Below, one piece after another: positions 9,434 through 19,136 of a DNA stretch of 64,000 nt; position 1 is the stretch's first letter; every line of letters starts with the position of its first letter. Source of the stretch: Shewanella benthica (GTDB taxonomy: Bacteria; Pseudomonadota; Gammaproteobacteria; Enterobacterales; Shewanellaceae); assembly GCA_023284085.1 (NCBI GenBank), contig JAKVHY010000007.1:62001-126000 (forward strand), read 5' to 3'. A model generated the notes under the pieces. The model did not search any database. It was not told the DNA's origin and worked only from the letters and a program-made list of their open reading frames with translations. The position numbers were made by a program, and so were the translations under genes.

Positions 9434-11071
9434 ATGCAGAAAATGACGAATATACTCTTAGCGAATAAAGAAAACACATCCGATAACCTATCTGTTGGTG
9501 GAATAAAACAAGGTGATAAGAGTCGTACTCAATCATCTGACAATAGCGATTTTTCTTTGGCTTTAGAACAAGCTAGCACTCAAGCGAAAGAGTCAAATCG
9601 AGCTAAAAATGTCAATGTTGAAACCAGATCGGCTAAAGATGGTCCAAAACCAACGGGATCGGGCGATGAGTCTGAGCGTGAAGCCAAAGTGGGTGACAAG
9701 GAAGTCGATGTCAATCATGTGCTGGCTCAAATAAATTGGGCCAGTAAGCTAGAGGGAAGTGCTAGCCTAGATAACAGCGGCGATACCTTGCCGCTGGAAG
9801 GCAATGAGAAAGCGACAAGTGATGCAAGATTAGATGATGACGTACTCAGTCTGGTCAATGATGCAGCTGAAGAGGTCATAGCCGGTGATGTCGCGATTGA
9901 ACCATCGCAGCCGGGATCACTTATCGATATAGAGAAGTTAGCCATTGATGCTGATATTCAGTTGTCGAACCCAGATACCCAACTCTTAGACCCTAATACT
10001 CAACTGCCATTAGATAAAAACCTTATCGATAAGCTAGTACAAGAGTCGGGTTTATCTGAGGCAGAATTAACAGAATACTCCCCTGAAAACTTAATTCAGC
10101 TTATCGCTACAGTGACAAGTTCAGAGTTTCAGGCTGGCAACGTGCGCTCTGCAGCTGTAGTTAGCAGCCGTGGAGGGAGCGAAAGCCGCAGCGCAGGTCT
10201 TACACAAGCGAATAATACCTTGCCATTATCTGAGGCAGAAACCTCTGATAAGTCATCCGGGGTAAAGGATGTAGCCAAAGTGACCCAGTCCCAACAAGCT
10301 GCTGGGCTTGACGTGTTAACCCGCACAGAAAGTCAAATCGAGCAAGGTAAAGATAAGCAATTTAGCTCCATTCTAGGCGAGAAAACTCAACTGGAACAGG
10401 CATCTAAGCTACCTGCTGAAGTGACGGCTAAGGCTGAGCAACAGCTTAAAGGGGCTGAGTTATCGGTACAGCTCAATCCCTCGAAGGCCAATCTAGAGGC
10501 TTCTTCAACGCTAATGGACACGACATCCACGTCAAACGTAGACATTAAAACCTTAGCTGGGATGCAAATAGGCTCAACACCACAGAGTAAAACTGACACT
10601 CCCCAGTTTCAGTTGCTATCAAGACAGAATAATGACACTCAGAGCCAGATGCAGGAGATGATCCAGCGCTTTTCTCCCGTCATGAAGCAGCAACTAGTGA
10701 CTATGGTGAGTCAAGGGACCTTGCATGCAGAAATCAGGTTAGATCCGCCTGAGTTGGGGCCATTAGTGGTGAGAATTCAAGTTCAGGGCGACCAGACTCA
10801 AGTGCAGTTTCATGTCGTCCAGCCTCAGACCAGAGATATTGTCGAGCAAGCATTACCTAGGTTGAGAGAGATGTTGGCCGAACAGGGGTTGCAGCTCACC
10901 GATAGCCAGGTTTCTCAGCAAGATTCGGGAAAAGATCAAGGTGAAGCAGAGCATTCGGAGCGTTCACAAGAGGGTTATGACGTAGAACTGGATGAAATAT
11001 CTGCAGATGAGTCACTATTAAGCTTAAATCAGGCATCTAGTTATCGTTCAGCTATAGATTATTACGCATAA
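9434..11071 (+). CDS. fliK: Flagellar hook-length control protein FliK
   Basis: FliK is the molecular ruler of the hook and switches FlhB from rod/hook to filament export. The N-terminal two thirds is variable, Ser- and Gln-rich and low in complexity. The conserved hook-length domain is near the end, with LDPPELGPLVVRIQVQGDQT followed by helices (RDIVEQALPRLREMLAEQG). I chose ATG 9434 because GGAGG lies at 9425-9429; a TTG at 9407 in the same frame has no ribosome binding site. This gives 545 residues. A second FliK-type protein is encoded at 31037-33076. Confidence 0.92.
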   Translation: MQKMTNILLANKENTSDNLSVGGIKQGDKSRTQSSDNSDFSLALEQASTQAKESNRAKNVNVETRSAKDGPKPTGSGDESEREAKVGDKEVDVNHVLAQINWASKLEGSASLDNSGDTLPLEGNEKATSDARLDDDVLSLVNDAAEEVIAGDVAIEPSQPGSLIDIEKLAIDADIQLSNPDTQLLDPNTQLPLDKNLIDKLVQESGLSEAELTEYSPENLIQLIATVTSSEFQAGNVRSAAVVSSRGGSESRSAGLTQANNTLPLSEAETSDKSSGVKDVAKVTQSQQAAGLDVLTRTESQIEQGKDKQFSSILGEKTQLEQASKLPAEVTAKAEQQLKGAELSVQLNPSKANLEASSTLMDTTSTSNVDIKTLAGMQIGSTPQSKTDTPQFQLLSRQNNDTQSQMQEMIQRFSPVMKQQLVTMVSQGTLHAEIRLDPPELGPLVVRIQVQGDQTQVQFHVVQPQTRDIVEQALPRLREMLAEQGLQLTDSQVSQQDSGKDQGEAEHSERSQEGYDVELDEISADESLLSLNQASSYRSAIDYYA

Positions 11072-11176
11072 GCAGGTAGTCTATAGCAAAATTAGATCCT
11101 TGATGGGTAACAAGGCATTACCCCTTGATCCATTATAGTAAGATAGCAGCAGATTTAAGCCTAAAAGGGAAATCAA

Positions 11177-11698
11177 ATGGCCGAAGAAGAATCCTTAGAG
11201 CTCGAAGAAAATGAACAGACGAAAAGTAAGCAGAAACTGATTATTTTCGGCGTTATTGGCCTGGTATTAGTGTTAATCATCGCCGCAGCTTTGTGGTTTT
11301 TCATGGGGGCAAGCGATAGCGCCGCAAACAGTGAAAATGCCGATGGCAGCGCAGAAACTCAAGAGCCGATGAATGTAGGCGAAGCTTTCTATGTGGGAAT
11401 GCCCAGACCATTCCTGTTTAACCTCCCGGGGGCGAACCGCTCTAGGCTGGTAGAGATTAAGGTTCAGTTGATGGTGCGTGGTGCTGACGATGGGGTATTA
11501 ATTAAGAAACACATTCCCTTGATTGAAGATGCACTACTGACGACGTTTAGCAGTGCCGATGTGCAAAAGTTAAGTAGCCTAGCCGGTAAAGACGAGATGC
11601 GTCAATTGGCCTTACTCAATGTTCAGAATACGCTACAACCTGTGACTGGGCGTAAAGTCGTTGAGAAAGTCCTGTTTACCGGTTTCATTATGCAGTAG
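11177..11698 (+). CDS. fliL: Flagellar basal body-associated protein FliL
   Basis: FliL surrounds the stator units and stabilises motor function under load. The 173-residue product has an acidic, charged N-terminus, one membrane helix at about residues 23-44, and a periplasmic domain with the stomatin-like FliL pattern (RLVEIKVQLMVR, IEDALLTTFSS, GRKVVEKVLFTGFIMQ). It follows fliK after about 105 bases and precedes fliM as in other gammaproteobacteria. Confidence 0.93.
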   Translation: MAEEESLELEENEQTKSKQKLIIFGVIGLVLVLIIAAALWFFMGASDSAANSENADGSAETQEPMNVGEAFYVGMPRPFLFNLPGANRSRLVEIKVQLMVRGADDGVLIKKHIPLIEDALLTTFSSADVQKLSSLAGKDEMRQLALLNVQNTLQPVTGRKVVEKVLFTGFIMQ

Positions 11699-11809
11699 TA
11701 CATGAGAACGAACCCAGAATAATTTTTAGTTATTGATTTTTGCTAATCAAGTTTCAAGCGCTTGTATGAGTTAGCGAGTTCCCCTATTTTTGTTTAAAAA
11801 GGCGTTATT

Positions 11810-12835
11810 GTGAGTGATCTATTAAGCCAAGACGAAATTGATGCGTTACTGCATGGTGTAGATGACGTAGATGATGAAGATGAAGAGAGTGAATCCGAAG
11901 CTCGCTCTTATGATTTCTCTTCTCAAGATCGCATCGTTCGTGGAAGAATGCCGACCTTAGAGATCGTCAATGAAAGGTTTGCCAGGCACTTACGCATCAG
12001 CATGTTTAATATGATGCGCCGTGCAGCTGAAGTGTCGATCAATGGCGTGCAGATGCTCAAGTTTGGTGGATATGTTCACACTCTGTTTGTTCCTACCAGC
12101 CTGAATATGGTGAAATTTAGTCCGCTCAAAGGAACGGGCCTCATCACCATGGAGGCAAGATTAGTCTTCATTTTAGTGGATAACTTTTTTGGTGGGGATG
12201 GCCGTTTTCATGCCAAGATTGAAGGTCGTGAATTCACACCAACAGAGAGACGCATAGTGCAACTCTTGCTAAAAATAATCTTCGAAGACTATAAAGATGC
12301 CTGGGCGCCTGTGATGGATGTTGAGTTTGAGTATCTTGATTCTGAGGTTAACCCGGCAATGGCAAACATCGTCAGTCCAACCGAAGTGGTCGTGGTCAGT
12401 TCTTTTCATATCGAAGTGGATGGCGGTGGTGGAGACTTCCACATCACCATGCCTTATTCCATGATAGAGCCGATACGTGAACTGCTCGATGCCGGTGTGC
12501 AGAGTGATACCCAAGACACGGACAAACGTTGGTCTTTGGCATTGAAAGACGAGATCATGGATATTAAGGTAGGCATAGATGCCACCATAGTGGAGCAAGA
12601 GATCACCCTTAAAGATGTGATGGAGTTTAAAGTCGGCGATATCATTCCAGTCGATTTGCCTGAGCATATTGTGCTGCGCGTCGAAGACTTACCCACTTAT
12701 CGATGTAAACTGGGCAAGGCCAGAGACAATTTAGCCTTGCGGATCACCGAAAAAATTCCCCGACCGGAAACAGTAAAAACGGAATTGAAATTGGTGACGC
12801 GTAAGAATAAGAGTAGAGATATTTCTGAATTATAA
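11810..12835 (+). CDS. fliM: Flagellar motor switch protein FliM
   Basis: FliM is the C-ring subunit that receives CheY-P and reverses the motor. The N-terminus MSDLLSQDEIDALLHG is the conserved CheY-binding peptide, and it fixes the GTG start at 11810, preceded by AAAAAGG. The middle CheC-like domain carries the usual LKGTGLITMEARLVF and VDNFFGGDGR segments. The C-terminal SpoA domain interacts with FliN. Its length of 341 residues is normal. An acidic DDVDDEDEESE run lies between the peptide and the middle domain. Confidence 0.96.
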   Translation: MSDLLSQDEIDALLHGVDDVDDEDEESESEARSYDFSSQDRIVRGRMPTLEIVNERFARHLRISMFNMMRRAAEVSINGVQMLKFGGYVHTLFVPTSLNMVKFSPLKGTGLITMEARLVFILVDNFFGGDGRFHAKIEGREFTPTERRIVQLLLKIIFEDYKDAWAPVMDVEFEYLDSEVNPAMANIVSPTEVVVVSSFHIEVDGGGGDFHITMPYSMIEPIRELLDAGVQSDTQDTDKRWSLALKDEIMDIKVGIDATIVEQEITLKDVMEFKVGDIIPVDLPEHIVLRVEDLPTYRCKLGKARDNLALRITEKIPRPETVKTELKLVTRKNKSRDISEL

Positions 12836-12903
12836 ATCCTATCTTAGCCAGGGAATTGAATCGCTAAGATATTACGCTAAATGAAGTAGTTAAGGTAATA
12901 ACA

Positions 12904-13287
12904 ATGAGTACAGAAGATACAGGTGACGATTGGGCCCAAGCAATGGCTGAGCAAGCAATAGAGGAAGCACACGCTGTCGAGCTTGATGAGCTGACTGGTG
13001 AAGGCCAGACCTTGTCTGCCGATGAAGCGGCAAAACTCGATACCATCATGGACATTCCAGTGACCATATCGATGGAAGTGGGCCGAAGCTTCATCAGTAT
13101 TCGCAACTTACTCCAGCTCAACCAAGGTTCGGTGGTGGAATTAGATCGCGTCGCCGGTGAGCCTCTGGATGTGATGGTGAATGGCACCTTGATTGCCCAT
13201 GGTGAAGTGGTGGTTGTGAATGATAAGTTTGGTATCCGCCTGACCGATGTCATTAGCCAAACCGAGCGTATTAAGAAGTTGAAATAA
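12904..13287 (+). CDS. fliN: Flagellar motor switch protein FliN
   Basis: FliN forms the base of the C ring and binds FliH to dock export cargo. The 127-residue product has an acidic N-terminal extension and a C-terminal SpoA domain with the conserved LDIMVNGTLIAHGEVVVVN-like core (here LDVMVNGTLIAHGEVVVVN) and FGIRLTDVIS. It is followed after seven bases by fliO. Confidence 0.96.
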   Translation: MSTEDTGDDWAQAMAEQAIEEAHAVELDELTGEGQTLSADEAAKLDTIMDIPVTISMEVGRSFISIRNLLQLNQGSVVELDRVAGEPLDVMVNGTLIAHGEVVVVNDKFGIRLTDVISQTERIKKLK

Positions 13288-13294
13288 GGTAGAT

Positions 13295-13672
13295 ATGATT
13301 AACTCGTTGTTCGTAAGTGGATTGGCGGCTTCCCCTACTGTTGCCTCAACGACAGAGAAGGGATCGGCTATCTCGACAATGTCCAATATGTTAGGCGGGT
13401 TAATTGTTGTGCTCGCCATCATTTTTGTGCTGGCCTATATCGTTAAACGCTTAAAGTTAGCGCCATCTAGCCACAGTGTATTGAAGACCTTGGCGGTTAT
13501 GCCATTGGGACAGAAAGAGAAGGTGGTATTACTCGAGGTGGGTGGCCAGCAATATTTACTCGGTGTGACTGCCCAGCAAATACAGGTCATAGACAAATTA
13601 GACACGCCCATCAGTATAGAGACTGAGTCTTTTGCTGAACGATTACGCCAAGCTAAGACGAATTCAATATGA
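13295..13672 (+). CDS. fliO: Flagellar export protein FliO
   Basis: FliO helps assemble the FliP ring of the export gate. The 125-residue product has one membrane helix at about residues 33-53 ([18 protein letters not shown]) and a small cytoplasmic domain with the family pattern [24 protein letters not shown]. Its stop overlaps the fliP start by four bases (ATGA). Confidence 0.92.
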   Translation: MINSLFVSGLAASPTVASTTEKGSAISTMSNMLGGLIVVLAIIFVLAYIVKRLKLAPSSHSVLKTLAVMPLGQKEKVVLLEVGGQQYLLGVTAQQIQVIDKLDTPISIETESFAERLRQAKTNSI

Positions 13673-14415
13673 AGCGATTATCCTATTTCCTCATCTTGAG
13701 TCTTTTGCTGATCTCACCCGGTGCATTCGCCCTCGATGGTGTCTTACCTGCGTTGACTGTGACCACGACTCCCGATGGTGGGACTCAGTACTCTGTGACT
13801 ATGCAGATATTGCTGTTAATGACGGCAATGAGTTTTCTGCCTGCCATGATCATCATGCTCACCTCATTCACGCGCATCATAGTGGTACTGTCGATTCTAA
13901 GACAAGCAATTGGCTTACAACAAACGCCGTCAAACCAAGTGCTTATTGGCATAAGTATGTTTATGACCTTCTTTATCATGGCGCCTGTGTTCGATAAAAT
14001 TTATGCTGAAGCCGTTAAACCCTATATCGCTGAAACCATGAATATTGAGCAGGCTTTCAATATTGGCAAAGAGCCGATCAAGACCTTTATGTTGGCTCAA
14101 ACTCGGGTGACAGATCTCGACACTTTCATCGAAATCTCGGGTTATCAGAACATTAATTCACCCGAAGATGTGCCCATGAGCGTGTTAATTCCCTCTTTTA
14201 TCACCAGTGAGTTAAAGACTGCGTTTCAGATTGGCTTTATGTTATTCGTGCCTTTTTTGGTGTTGGATCTTGTGGTGGCCAGTATCTTGATGGCTATGGG
14301 TATGATGATGTTATCTCCCATGATCGTCTCACTGCCCTTTAAGATCATGTTATTTGTGCTCGTCGATGGCTGGAGTCTGGTGATGGGCACTCTGGCCAAT
14401 AGCTTTGCTGTCTAG
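13669..14415 (+). CDS. fliP: Flagellar export gate protein FliP
   Basis: FliP forms the core pore of the export gate together with FliQ and FliR. The product starts with a cleavable signal peptide ([21 protein letters not shown]), followed by membrane helices with the family motifs [29 protein letters not shown], and near the end [20 protein letters not shown]. At 248 residues it has normal length. It overlaps fliO by four bases and is followed by fliQ after eight. Confidence 0.96.
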   Translation: MKRLSYFLILSLLLISPGAFALDGVLPALTVTTTPDGGTQYSVTMQILLLMTAMSFLPAMIIMLTSFTRIIVVLSILRQAIGLQQTPSNQVLIGISMFMTFFIMAPVFDKIYAEAVKPYIAETMNIEQAFNIGKEPIKTFMLAQTRVTDLDTFIEISGYQNINSPEDVPMSVLIPSFITSELKTAFQIGFMLFVPFLVLDLVVASILMAMGMMMLSPMIVSLPFKIMLFVLVDGWSLVMGTLANSFAV

Positions 14416-14423
14416 GTGGGTTT

Positions 14424-14693
14424 ATGAATCCTGAGTCATTAGTCGACATCTTCCGCGAGGCGCTCTCTGTCATAGTGACAATAGTGTCGCTGATAATCGT
14501 GCCTGGACTCGTTATCGGCTTAGTGGTGGCGGTGTTCCAAGCGGCAACCTCAATTAACGAACAGACCCTGAGTTTCCTGCCTCGTTTATTGACGACCTTG
14601 TTTGCGCTGATGTTTCTGGGTCATACCTTGATCCAAACCATGATGGAATTCTTCGTACAGATGGTCAACATGATCCCCCAGGTCATAGGATGA
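14424..14693 (+). CDS. fliQ: Flagellar export gate protein FliQ
   Basis: FliQ packs around the FliP-FliR pore. The 89-residue product has two membrane helices and the conserved QAATSINEQTLSFLPRL cytoplasmic loop between them. It is followed by an unusual repeat-filled gap before fliR. Confidence 0.96.
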   Translation: MNPESLVDIFREALSVIVTIVSLIIVPGLVIGLVVAVFQAATSINEQTLSFLPRLLTTLFALMFLGHTLIQTMMEFFVQMVNMIPQVIG

Positions 14694-14726
14694 CAAAACA
14701 CCAATTTATTCAAGAGACCAATATGT

Positions 14727-14821
14727 TTCGAGTGATTAATTTGATTCGATTCGAGTGATTAGTTTGATGCGAGTGATTAATATGATTCGAGTGTTTCGAG
14801 TGTTTCGAGTGATTAATTTGA
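14727..14821. repeat. 18-bp degenerate tandem repeats between fliQ and fliR
   Basis: Four copies of an 18-base unit TTCGAGTGATTAATTTGA, with small changes, start at 14727, 14750, 14768 and 14804. Two 9-base half units (TTCGAGTGT) lie at 14786 and 14795. FliQ and FliR genes usually abut or nearly so, thus this 149-base gap is an insertion made of repeats within an operon. Confidence 0.85.
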
Positions 14822-14842
14822 TGAGTCAAATAGGTTAGCCTG

Positions 14843-15640
14843 ATGGATATTCTCATGGCGACTCTAATGGACACGATAGCCTCTTACATGTGGCCACTGT
14901 TTAGGGTGTCTAGCATGTTTATGGTGATGGCTGTGTTCGGGGCTAATACCACACCTGTCAGAGTCAGAGCATTGTTGTCGATGGCGATTACCTTCGCCAT
15001 TGTACCGGTTTTACCCCCAGTGGAAAATGTAGAGCTATTTGCGGCGTCGGCGATTTTTATCACCTTGCAACAGCTGCTGATTGGCATCGCCATGGGATTT
15101 GTGACCTTGATGGTGATGCAATGCTTTGTACTTGCTGGCCAAATTATAGGCATGCAGACAAGTTTAGGTTTTGCCTCTATGGTTGATCCCTCATCCGGTC
15201 AACAAACCCCGGTAATAGGTAACTTATTTTTGCTGTTAACCACCTTGATCTTCCTCGCTGTAGACGGTCATTTGGTGATGATCCGTATGCTAGTGATGAG
15301 CTTTGAGACGATTCCCATATCGGATCAAGGTCTGAGTTTGACAAGTTATAGAATGTTGGCCGAGTGGGGGGGCTATATGTTTGGTGCGGCGTTGACCATG
15401 TCTATCGCACCTATCGTTGCGCTATTAATGATCAACTTGTCATTCGGTATCATGACCCGAGCTTCACCGCAACTGAACATCTTTGCCATAGGTTTCCCTG
15501 TGACCATGGTGAGTGGTTTAGTGATCTTGTGGTTAACCTTGACGCCGATAATGGAGCACTTTGGTGAGGTGTGGACGTCAGCTCAGCTGCTGTTATGCGA
15601 TATACTGAAGCTGCAGTGTAATGCCGATGGAACATTTTGA
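14843..15640 (+). CDS. fliR: Flagellar export gate protein FliR
   Basis: FliR completes the FliP5-FliQ4-FliR export gate. The 265-residue hydrophobic product has about six to eight membrane segments and the conserved MQTSLGFASMVDPSSGQQTPV loop near residue 110. The ATG at 14843 has only a weak ribosome binding site (TAGGTTAG). The upstream gap is filled with tandem repeats. flhB follows after 48 bases. Confidence 0.95.
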   Translation: MDILMATLMDTIASYMWPLFRVSSMFMVMAVFGANTTPVRVRALLSMAITFAIVPVLPPVENVELFAASAIFITLQQLLIGIAMGFVTLMVMQCFVLAGQIIGMQTSLGFASMVDPSSGQQTPVIGNLFLLLTTLIFLAVDGHLVMIRMLVMSFETIPISDQGLSLTSYRMLAEWGGYMFGAALTMSIAPIVALLMINLSFGIMTRASPQLNIFAIGFPVTMVSGLVILWLTLTPIMEHFGEVWTSAQLLLCDILKLQCNADGTF

Positions 15641-15688
15641 TGTTGCAGCTTAAGCGACTGCAGCGTCTACCTAAGGGAGTGCTAGTTC

Positions 15689-16822
15689 ATGGCTGAAAAT
15701 GACAGTAGCCAAGAGAAAACCGAAGAGGCCACCCCCAAGCGATTAGAACAAGCTCGGGAGAAAGGCCAGGTTGCACGCTCCAAAGAGTTAGGCACCTCGG
15801 CGGTCCTGGTGTCGGCCGCAGTTGGTTTTGCCATGGTTGGCCCAAGCATTGCCAGTAGTTTAGTCACTATAATGACCACCTTGTTTACCCAGGACAGGGA
15901 GCAGATTTTTGACACCAATCAGATGGTTCTGGTGTGGGGCATGGTAGGGAGAGAGCTTGCCTTCCCCATGGCCAGTCTGATGCTTATTATCGCATTAGTG
16001 GCCTTCATCGGTAATATCCTATTAGGCGGTATCACCTTTTCTGTTAAGGCATTTATGCCAAAAACTGAGAAGATGAATCCGATGAAAGGGTTTAAAAGAA
16101 TGTTTGGCGTGCAAGCCCTGGTGGAATTAACCAAAGGTATCGCTAAATTTTTGGTTGTCGCATCATCCGCATACTTTATTTTGAGTTTCTTTTTTAATGA
16201 GATCTTGGCCCTGTCTCGGGATCATCTTCCTAGCAATGTATATCACGCACTCGACTTACTGGTGTGGATGTTCATCTTGCTGTGCTCGTCAACCATACTC
16301 ATCGTGGTTATCGATGTGCCATTTCAAATTTGGAATCACAATAAGCAACTCAAGATGACCAAACAGGAAATAAAGGATGAATATAAGGACACCGAGGGTA
16401 AGCCTGAGGTGAAAGGTAAGATAAGGCAGATGCAAAGGGAGGTGGCTCAGAGACGTATGATGTCAGAAGTGCCCAATGCCGATGTTATCGTCGTCAATCC
16501 AGAGCACTATGCTGTCGCGGTGAAATACGATGCCATGAAGTCGACGGCGCCCTATGTGCTGGCAAAAGGCGTCGATGAAGTCGCTTTTAAGATTAGAGAG
16601 ATAGCCCGTGAACATGAGATAGCCATTATCTCGGCACCCCCTCTCGCCCGTGCCATCTATCATACGACTAAAATAGATCAAGAGATCCCGGAGGGACTAT
16701 TCACCGCCGTCGCTCAGGTACTCGCTTATGTATTTCAGTTACGTCAATATCAACAACGTGGAGGCAGAAGGCCGACGGCTATTCCGGTTAAACAGCCGAT
16801 ACCGGAGGATTTAAAGTATTAA
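15689..16822 (+). CDS. flhB: Flagellar export specificity switch protein FlhB
   Basis: FlhB is the inner-membrane switch of the export gate. The N-terminal half has four membrane helices; the C-terminal cytoplasmic part contains the autocleavage site at residues 270-273. The tetrad here is NPEH instead of the textbook NPTH; cleavage occurs between Asn and Pro, both kept. Conserved IAREHEIAIISAPPLARAIY and a Pro-rich end (TAIPVKQPIPEDLKY) follow. The N-terminus (SSQEKTEEATPKRLEQAREKG) is typical. At 377 residues the length is usual. Confidence 0.96.
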   Translation: MAENDSSQEKTEEATPKRLEQAREKGQVARSKELGTSAVLVSAAVGFAMVGPSIASSLVTIMTTLFTQDREQIFDTNQMVLVWGMVGRELAFPMASLMLIIALVAFIGNILLGGITFSVKAFMPKTEKMNPMKGFKRMFGVQALVELTKGIAKFLVVASSAYFILSFFFNEILALSRDHLPSNVYHALDLLVWMFILLCSSTILIVVIDVPFQIWNHNKQLKMTKQEIKDEYKDTEGKPEVKGKIRQMQREVAQRRMMSEVPNADVIVVNPEHYAVAVKYDAMKSTAPYVLAKGVDEVAFKIREIAREHEIAIISAPPLARAIYHTTKIDQEIPEGLFTAVAQVLAYVFQLRQYQQRGGRRPTAIPVKQPIPEDLKY

Positions 16823-16971
16823 GTACGTCTTATATTACATTTCTGCTGCAAATTTATTCAGTTGACTCCTTAGCCATTCATTTAACGTCAGTCTAACGGT
16901 ATAGTGCCGACTTATAAAATAAAAACCATATTGATAACTTAGTTATTACTTACGGAAATTATTTCCACGAC

Positions 16972-16988
16972 TTGGCTCAAAAATTGCT
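16972..16988 (+). promoter_or_regulatory. Sigma-54 promoter of the flhA operon
   Basis: TTGGCTCAAAAATTGCT has GG and GC separated by exactly 10 bases, with the TTGC -12 element intact. It lies 37 bases before flhA in a 203-base gap that otherwise shows no gene. It indicates that flhA and the genes behind it start a new RpoN-dependent transcript. Confidence 0.85.
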
Positions 16989-17025
16989 TTGTTAGGGCTA
17001 GATGTCAAAAGTTTGGATTTCTTGA

Positions 17026-19125
17026 ATGGATGTTAGCTCACTACTCGGTCAACTGAAAAAAATAAAGCCTTCGAGTTTTAAAGGCATAGGCACGCCTTTG
17101 TTTGTTCTCGCTGCGTTAGGCATGATCATATTGCCAATGCCGCCATTCCTGCTAGATATTTTATTCTCATTTAACATCGCCTTGGCCTTAGTGGTGTTAC
17201 TGGTGGCTATCTACACCGACAGACCATTAGATTTTGCGGCGTTCCCCAGTGTGCTACTTATCGCCACCTTACTGCGCCTAGCGCTCAATGTGGCATCGAC
17301 TCGTATCGTCTTACTCGAAGGACACAACGGTGGTGATGCTGCCGGTAAAGTGATTGAGTCTTTTGGATCTGTGGTGATAGGCGGAAATTATGCGGTTGGC
17401 CTGGTCGTATTCTTAATCCTTATTATCATTAACTTCGCCGTGGTCACCAAAGGTGCCGGGCGTATAGCAGAAGTTAGCGCTCGCTTTACCTTAGACGCCA
17501 TGCCAGGTAAACAGATGGCTATCGATGCCGACTTGAATGCCGGCGTATTAAACCAAGATCAGGCGAGAGATAGGCGCGCCGAAGTCACCAAGGAAGCCGA
17601 CTTTTACGGGGCAATGGACGGTGCATCTAAGTTTGTTAAAGGTGATGCGATTGCCGGAATCATGATCATGGTGATCAATATCTTGGGTGGATTCGTTATC
17701 GGCATGGTGCAGCATGGCCTGGATTTTTCCTCTGCCGTCGAGATCTATACTCTGCTCACTATCGGTGATGGATTGGTAGCCCAGATCCCGGGTCTGTTAC
17801 TCTCAATTGCTGCAGCCTTGATGGTCACACGTCAGAACGAGTCCGGTGACATGGGGCAGATGATGATGTCGCAGATGCTTGACAATCCTAAGTCAATTGC
17901 GATTGCTGGCGGTGTCTTGTTTATCATGGGCATAGTGCCAGGCATGCCACATTTTGCTTTCATCTCTCTGGCATCAGTCGTCGGTGCAGTGGCCTACTTC
18001 TTATATAAAAAACAAACGCAGGAGCGAGAAGAATCCCTGGCGCTTGCGAAAAACCCTCCTAGGGATACGGCCGTCGCTAAGCCGAAGGAGCTCAGCTGGG
18101 ATGATGTTCAGCACGTAGACACCATAGGGTTAGAAGTGGGTTACCGGCTTATCCCATTGGTCGACAAAGGCCAGGGTGGTGAGTTACTCGGCAGGATAAA
18201 AGGGGTGCGTAAGAAGCTATCCCAAGAGCTTGGCTTTCTGGTGCCCGCGGTGCATATTCGCGATAACTTAGATCTGTCGCCAAATACCTATCGCATCTCC
18301 TTGATGGGAGTGGCTTGTGGTGAAGCCGAGATAAGACATGATTGCGAACTCGCCATCAACCCGGGTCAGGTATATGGCAAACTCGACGGCATAGAGACGA
18401 AAGACCCGGCCTTCGGTTTAGAAGCGGTTTGGATAGCCCCAGAGCTTAGAGAGCATGCGCAAACCTTAGGTTATACCGTGGTTGATGCTGCAACGGTCGT
18501 GGCCACTCACTTGAGTCAGCTATTAACCAATGATGCGGCTAAGCTTCTCGGTTATGAGGAAGTGCAGCAGCTTATGGATATTTTGGCCAAAAATTCTCCT
18601 AAGTTAGTCGATGGTTTCATCCCCGACGTGATGTCCTTGGGAACCGTGGTTAAAGTCATGCAAAACTTGCTTAACGAAGGTGTTTCGATTCGCGACCTTA
18701 GAACCATAGTGCAGACATTGCTCGAATATGGTCCCAAGAGTGCCGATACCGAAGTATTGACGGCCGCCGTGCGTATATCGCTGAAAAGAATGATAGTCCA
18801 AGAGATCAGCGGGCCGGAAACCGAGATCCCCGTCATTACTTTGGCGCCAGAGTTGGAACAAATGTTGCATCAATCAATGCAAGCGACAGGAGGAGAGGGA
18901 CCAAACATCGAACCTAGCTTGGCCGAACGGATGCAAAAGTCTTTAGAAGATGCAACACAAAGACAAGAGATGGTGGGGCAACCTGCTATATTACTCACAT
19001 CGGGCATGTTACGTTCGACTCTCTCTCGATTTGTAAAGCACACGATTCCTAACCTAAGGGTGATTTCCTATCAGGAAGTACCCGATGAGAAACAAATTAG
19101 AATTGTTTCTGCTGTGGGTCAGTAG
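17026..19125 (+). CDS. flhA: Flagellar export gate protein FlhA
   Basis: FlhA is the ring-forming ion-driven engine and chaperone-docking platform of the flagellar export gate. The first 320 residues hold about eight membrane helices with the FHIPEP-family signature (RLALNVASTRIVL, RIAEVSARFTLDAMPGKQM). The C-terminal cytoplasmic part of about 370 residues forms the nonameric ring. Total length 699 is normal. The ATG at 17026 has no strong ribosome binding site. flhF follows after 11 bases. Confidence 0.97.
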   Translation: MDVSSLLGQLKKIKPSSFKGIGTPLFVLAALGMIILPMPPFLLDILFSFNIALALVVLLVAIYTDRPLDFAAFPSVLLIATLLRLALNVASTRIVLLEGHNGGDAAGKVIESFGSVVIGGNYAVGLVVFLILIIINFAVVTKGAGRIAEVSARFTLDAMPGKQMAIDADLNAGVLNQDQARDRRAEVTKEADFYGAMDGASKFVKGDAIAGIMIMVINILGGFVIGMVQHGLDFSSAVEIYTLLTIGDGLVAQIPGLLLSIAAALMVTRQNESGDMGQMMMSQMLDNPKSIAIAGGVLFIMGIVPGMPHFAFISLASVVGAVAYFLYKKQTQEREESLALAKNPPRDTAVAKPKELSWDDVQHVDTIGLEVGYRLIPLVDKGQGGELLGRIKGVRKKLSQELGFLVPAVHIRDNLDLSPNTYRISLMGVACGEAEIRHDCELAINPGQVYGKLDGIETKDPAFGLEAVWIAPELREHAQTLGYTVVDAATVVATHLSQLLTNDAAKLLGYEEVQQLMDILAKNSPKLVDGFIPDVMSLGTVVKVMQNLLNEGVSIRDLRTIVQTLLEYGPKSADTEVLTAAVRISLKRMIVQEISGPETEIPVITLAPELEQMLHQSMQATGGEGPNIEPSLAERMQKSLEDATQRQEMVGQPAILLTSGMLRSTLSRFVKHTIPNLRVISYQEVPDEKQIRIVSAVGQ

Positions 19126-19136
19126 AGGGCATATAA

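Noticed and set aside
12269..12696. Open frames on the - strand opposite fliM (up to 132 codons)
   Set aside because: They lie fully within fliM, which has all conserved parts; no ribosome site and no recognisable protein.
13632..13997. 121-codon frame overlapping fliO and fliP
   Set aside because: It is in a different frame from both conserved genes and has no protein resemblance.
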